A stretch of DNA of 6,364 nt, taken from NCBI GenBank assembly GCA_036509215.1, contig DATCGA010000424.1, positions 1 through 6,364 on the forward strand. The letters run 5' to 3'. The notes under the pieces are model-generated. The model was not told where the DNA came from, made no database searches, and saw nothing but the letters and a program-made list of their open reading frames with translations. Below, piece after piece: positions 4,926 to 6,364 of this stretch. The stretch is from Trebonia sp036509215 (GTDB lineage: Bacteria > Actinomycetota > Actinomycetes > Streptosporangiales > Streptosporangiaceae). Position 1 is the stretch's first letter, and every line of letters starts with the position of its first letter. The position numbers were made by a program, and so were the translations under genes.

Positions 4926-6362
4926 CTAACCCGCCAGCCGGTGAATCACGTCATGCCGGTTGTGTCCCTCGGCCAGCAGCAGCTTGGCTTTTTCCCAGGT
5001 CGTGCTCGGGTTGTCGTGCCACACTTCCTCCACGATGCGGGGCACCGCCGTCAGCAGTTTTATCGCGTCGGCGCCCCCGCCGCCGCATTCCGCGAACTCC
5101 GCGATGACGATTTCGGCCCGGCCGTGCGCGTCGGTCGCGTCAATTCCGTCTGCGCTGGGATCGCGGTCCCCCGGCAGCGGCGCGGCGAACTCCCGCCGGG
5201 CGAGCTGGTCCGCCAGCCAGGGGAGGTCGACATCCCAGGTCGCCACGTCGCGCAGGTAGCCGCGAGACGCGGCGCTGTAGGGGTGGTCGTACGCGTCGGG
5301 GAACTCGTCGAGGAGCTCCGGCAGCCGCGTCATGACCATGTCGATCGCCGCCTCGTCCAGCCCCTGACGTCCCGCTGCCCACCGGGTCCACGCGGTCACC
5401 GCCGGCTGCATCCCCGCTCGCTGCCCGTCGGTGAGCGTGAACGTGCTCGCGACGTGCACAAGGAGCATGGCGGCGAGCTTGTGCGGCCCGACCCGGGCGG
5501 GCGGCTCGCCGGGAACCCGGCTGCTGTAGCCGGTGAGCACCGTCGCCCAGAATCGCGCGACATCCGGGTCGCCGGCCTGGCCGGCCTCCGGGCTGCCGAG
5601 GAACTCCTCGATGGCGGCGGCGCGGTCGGCCGCCGTGTAGGCGACAGCCTGGCCGGGATCGTCCGATGGCAGGCGGCGGACGCGGGACCGGGCGAGCGGC
5701 AGGAACACGATCGAGGAGGCGTCGAGTTCGAAGTCCGGGTCGGCGCCGGCCTGGGCGAGCGGTCCCTCGATGCGCCGCCTCGCCTCGCCCAGCGCGATCT
5801 CCTCGTAGCGCTGGTGGGGCTCGGCAGCGTCCTGCAGGGTTTTGAGCATCCCGTCGGCGTCAGCGCCCATGGCGATCATGCTGACGGTCGGCAGCTCGGC
5901 CAGGTCGGTCGCGACCAGCAGCGCGTGCTCGGCGCCGGAATAGCCGAACGTGACCGCGATGACCTCGCTTTCGTCGAACACGTCGTGCTGGCGCCACGCC
6001 CGGCCCGGGGCCGGCCTCCCGATGCTGGTGACCCAGCCCGGGGGGTAGATGTCATCGGCGGTGAAGTCCGCCAGCGCCTGGCTGGCGGCCCGCTTGACCG
6101 AGCGTGAGCCGAGCGACATCAGCAGACGGCAGAATGCGGGCGCCTCTGACCCGTCTGTCCCGGAGGGATGGTTGGACGCGGCGCCGATGAGCGCGTCGGC
6201 CAGGGTCTCCGTCTGCTCGGGCGAGCCGTCCGTCAGCTCCGGCAGGGCCACGAAGGCCGAGGTCTGGAACTCCGCGTTCAGCACATCGCCGGCCGCTATC
6301 GATTTCCACAACTCCGCCAGGGCGCGGTCGAGCACCTCCTCGGGTCCGCCGCCCGGGCTCAC
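4926..6362 (-). CDS. Conserved actinobacterial protein of unknown function
   Basis: I cannot assign a function. The frame gives 478 residues from a GTG at 6362, two bases from the window edge, so the true start may lie outside; no ribosome site can be seen. The protein is acidic and Ala-rich, with no signal peptide or membrane segment, so it is probably cytosolic. The N-terminal part (about 7-105) looks helical, including LNAEFQTSAFVALPEL and RSVKRAASQALADF. Next come IYPPGWVTSIG and a probable alpha/beta stretch (about 127-165: DVFDESEVIAVTFGYSGAEHALLVATDL), then a charged helical region (185-205) and FLPLARSRVRRLP (220-232). The C-terminal half (about 240-380) is again mostly helical. It ends in NPSTTWEKAKLLLAEGHNRHDVIHRLAG-like sequence (451-478), whose W..A..LL..G..RH..IH..L pattern I associate with C-termini of several uncharacterised bacterial families. 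There are no recognisable catalytic motifs. Codon use matches the neighbours. The stop is TAG, convergent with fhs. Confidence 0.85.
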   Translation of the reverse strand: MSPGGGPEEVLDRALAELWKSIAAGDVLNAEFQTSAFVALPELTDGSPEQTETLADALIGAASNHPSGTDGSEAPAFCRLLMSLGSRSVKRAASQALADFTADDIYPPGWVTSIGRPAPGRAWRQHDVFDESEVIAVTFGYSGAEHALLVATDLAELPTVSMIAMGADADGMLKTLQDAAEPHQRYEEIALGEARRRIEGPLAQAGADPDFELDASSIVFLPLARSRVRRLPSDDPGQAVAYTAADRAAAIEEFLGSPEAGQAGDPDVARFWATVLTGYSSRVPGEPPARVGPHKLAAMLLVHVASTFTLTDGQRAGMQPAVTAWTRWAAGRQGLDEAAIDMVMTRLPELLDEFPDAYDHPYSAASRGYLRDVATWDVDLPWLADQLARREFAAPLPGDRDPSADGIDATDAHGRAEIVIAEFAECGGGGADAIKLLTAVPRIVEEVWHDNPSTTWEKAKLLLAEGHNRHDVIHRLAG

Positions 6363-6364
6363 CG

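Noticed and set aside
4083..6107. 674-codon open frame on the plus strand across the end of fhs and the following gene
   Set aside because: It runs in the wrong frame through fhs motifs and antisense to the hypothetical protein. The translation is Arg/Gly/Pro-rich and shows no family resemblance.

Overview
The window is very GC-rich bacterial DNA with GTG and ATG starts and strongly GC-biased third codon positions. Its gene families are a NarL-type two-component pair, an actinobacterial UppP variant, an FTHFS whose motifs read like the actinobacterial form, and an actinobacterial-looking conserved hypothetical. Together they suggest a chromosomal segment of a high-GC actinomycete, probably a filamentous one. 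I cannot name the genus. Nothing indicates a plasmid, phage, transposase, CRISPR array or RNA gene.

Layout: (1) At 1-379 (+) is the C-terminal end of a sensor histidine kinase. It overlaps by 4 bp (GTGA) with its partner, a NarL/LuxR response regulator at 376-1098 (+). (2) The convergent gap at 1099-1229 holds a perfect 19-bp inverted repeat with a 26-nt spacer, much more AT-rich than its surroundings. (3) At 1230-2783 (-) is an undecaprenyl-diphosphatase (uppP/bacA family). The enzyme is split by a Gly/Gln/Arg/Pro/Asp-rich insertion of about 235 residues, built partly from short tandem repeats. (4) The divergent intergenic region at 2784-3135 holds a 9-bp tandem repeat and a very strong hairpin, which reads as a C(UUCG)G tetraloop on the minus strand. 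It also holds an AT-richer leader and a clear GGAGG ribosome binding site. (5) At 3136-4833 (+) is formate-tetrahydrofolate ligase (fhs), complete. (6) After a 92-bp convergent gap, 4926-6362 (-) encodes a soluble protein of unknown function that runs to the window edge.

Functionally these look like unrelated neighbours. The kinase and regulator form one signalling unit. UppP recycles the undecaprenyl carrier lipid for cell-wall synthesis. Fhs feeds formate into one-carbon metabolism. I see no evidence for a single new multi-gene system. The features most worth a second look are the repeat-built insertion in UppP, the 64-bp palindromic element at 1143-1206, the hairpin at 2955-2996, and the changed cation-site motif of Fhs.
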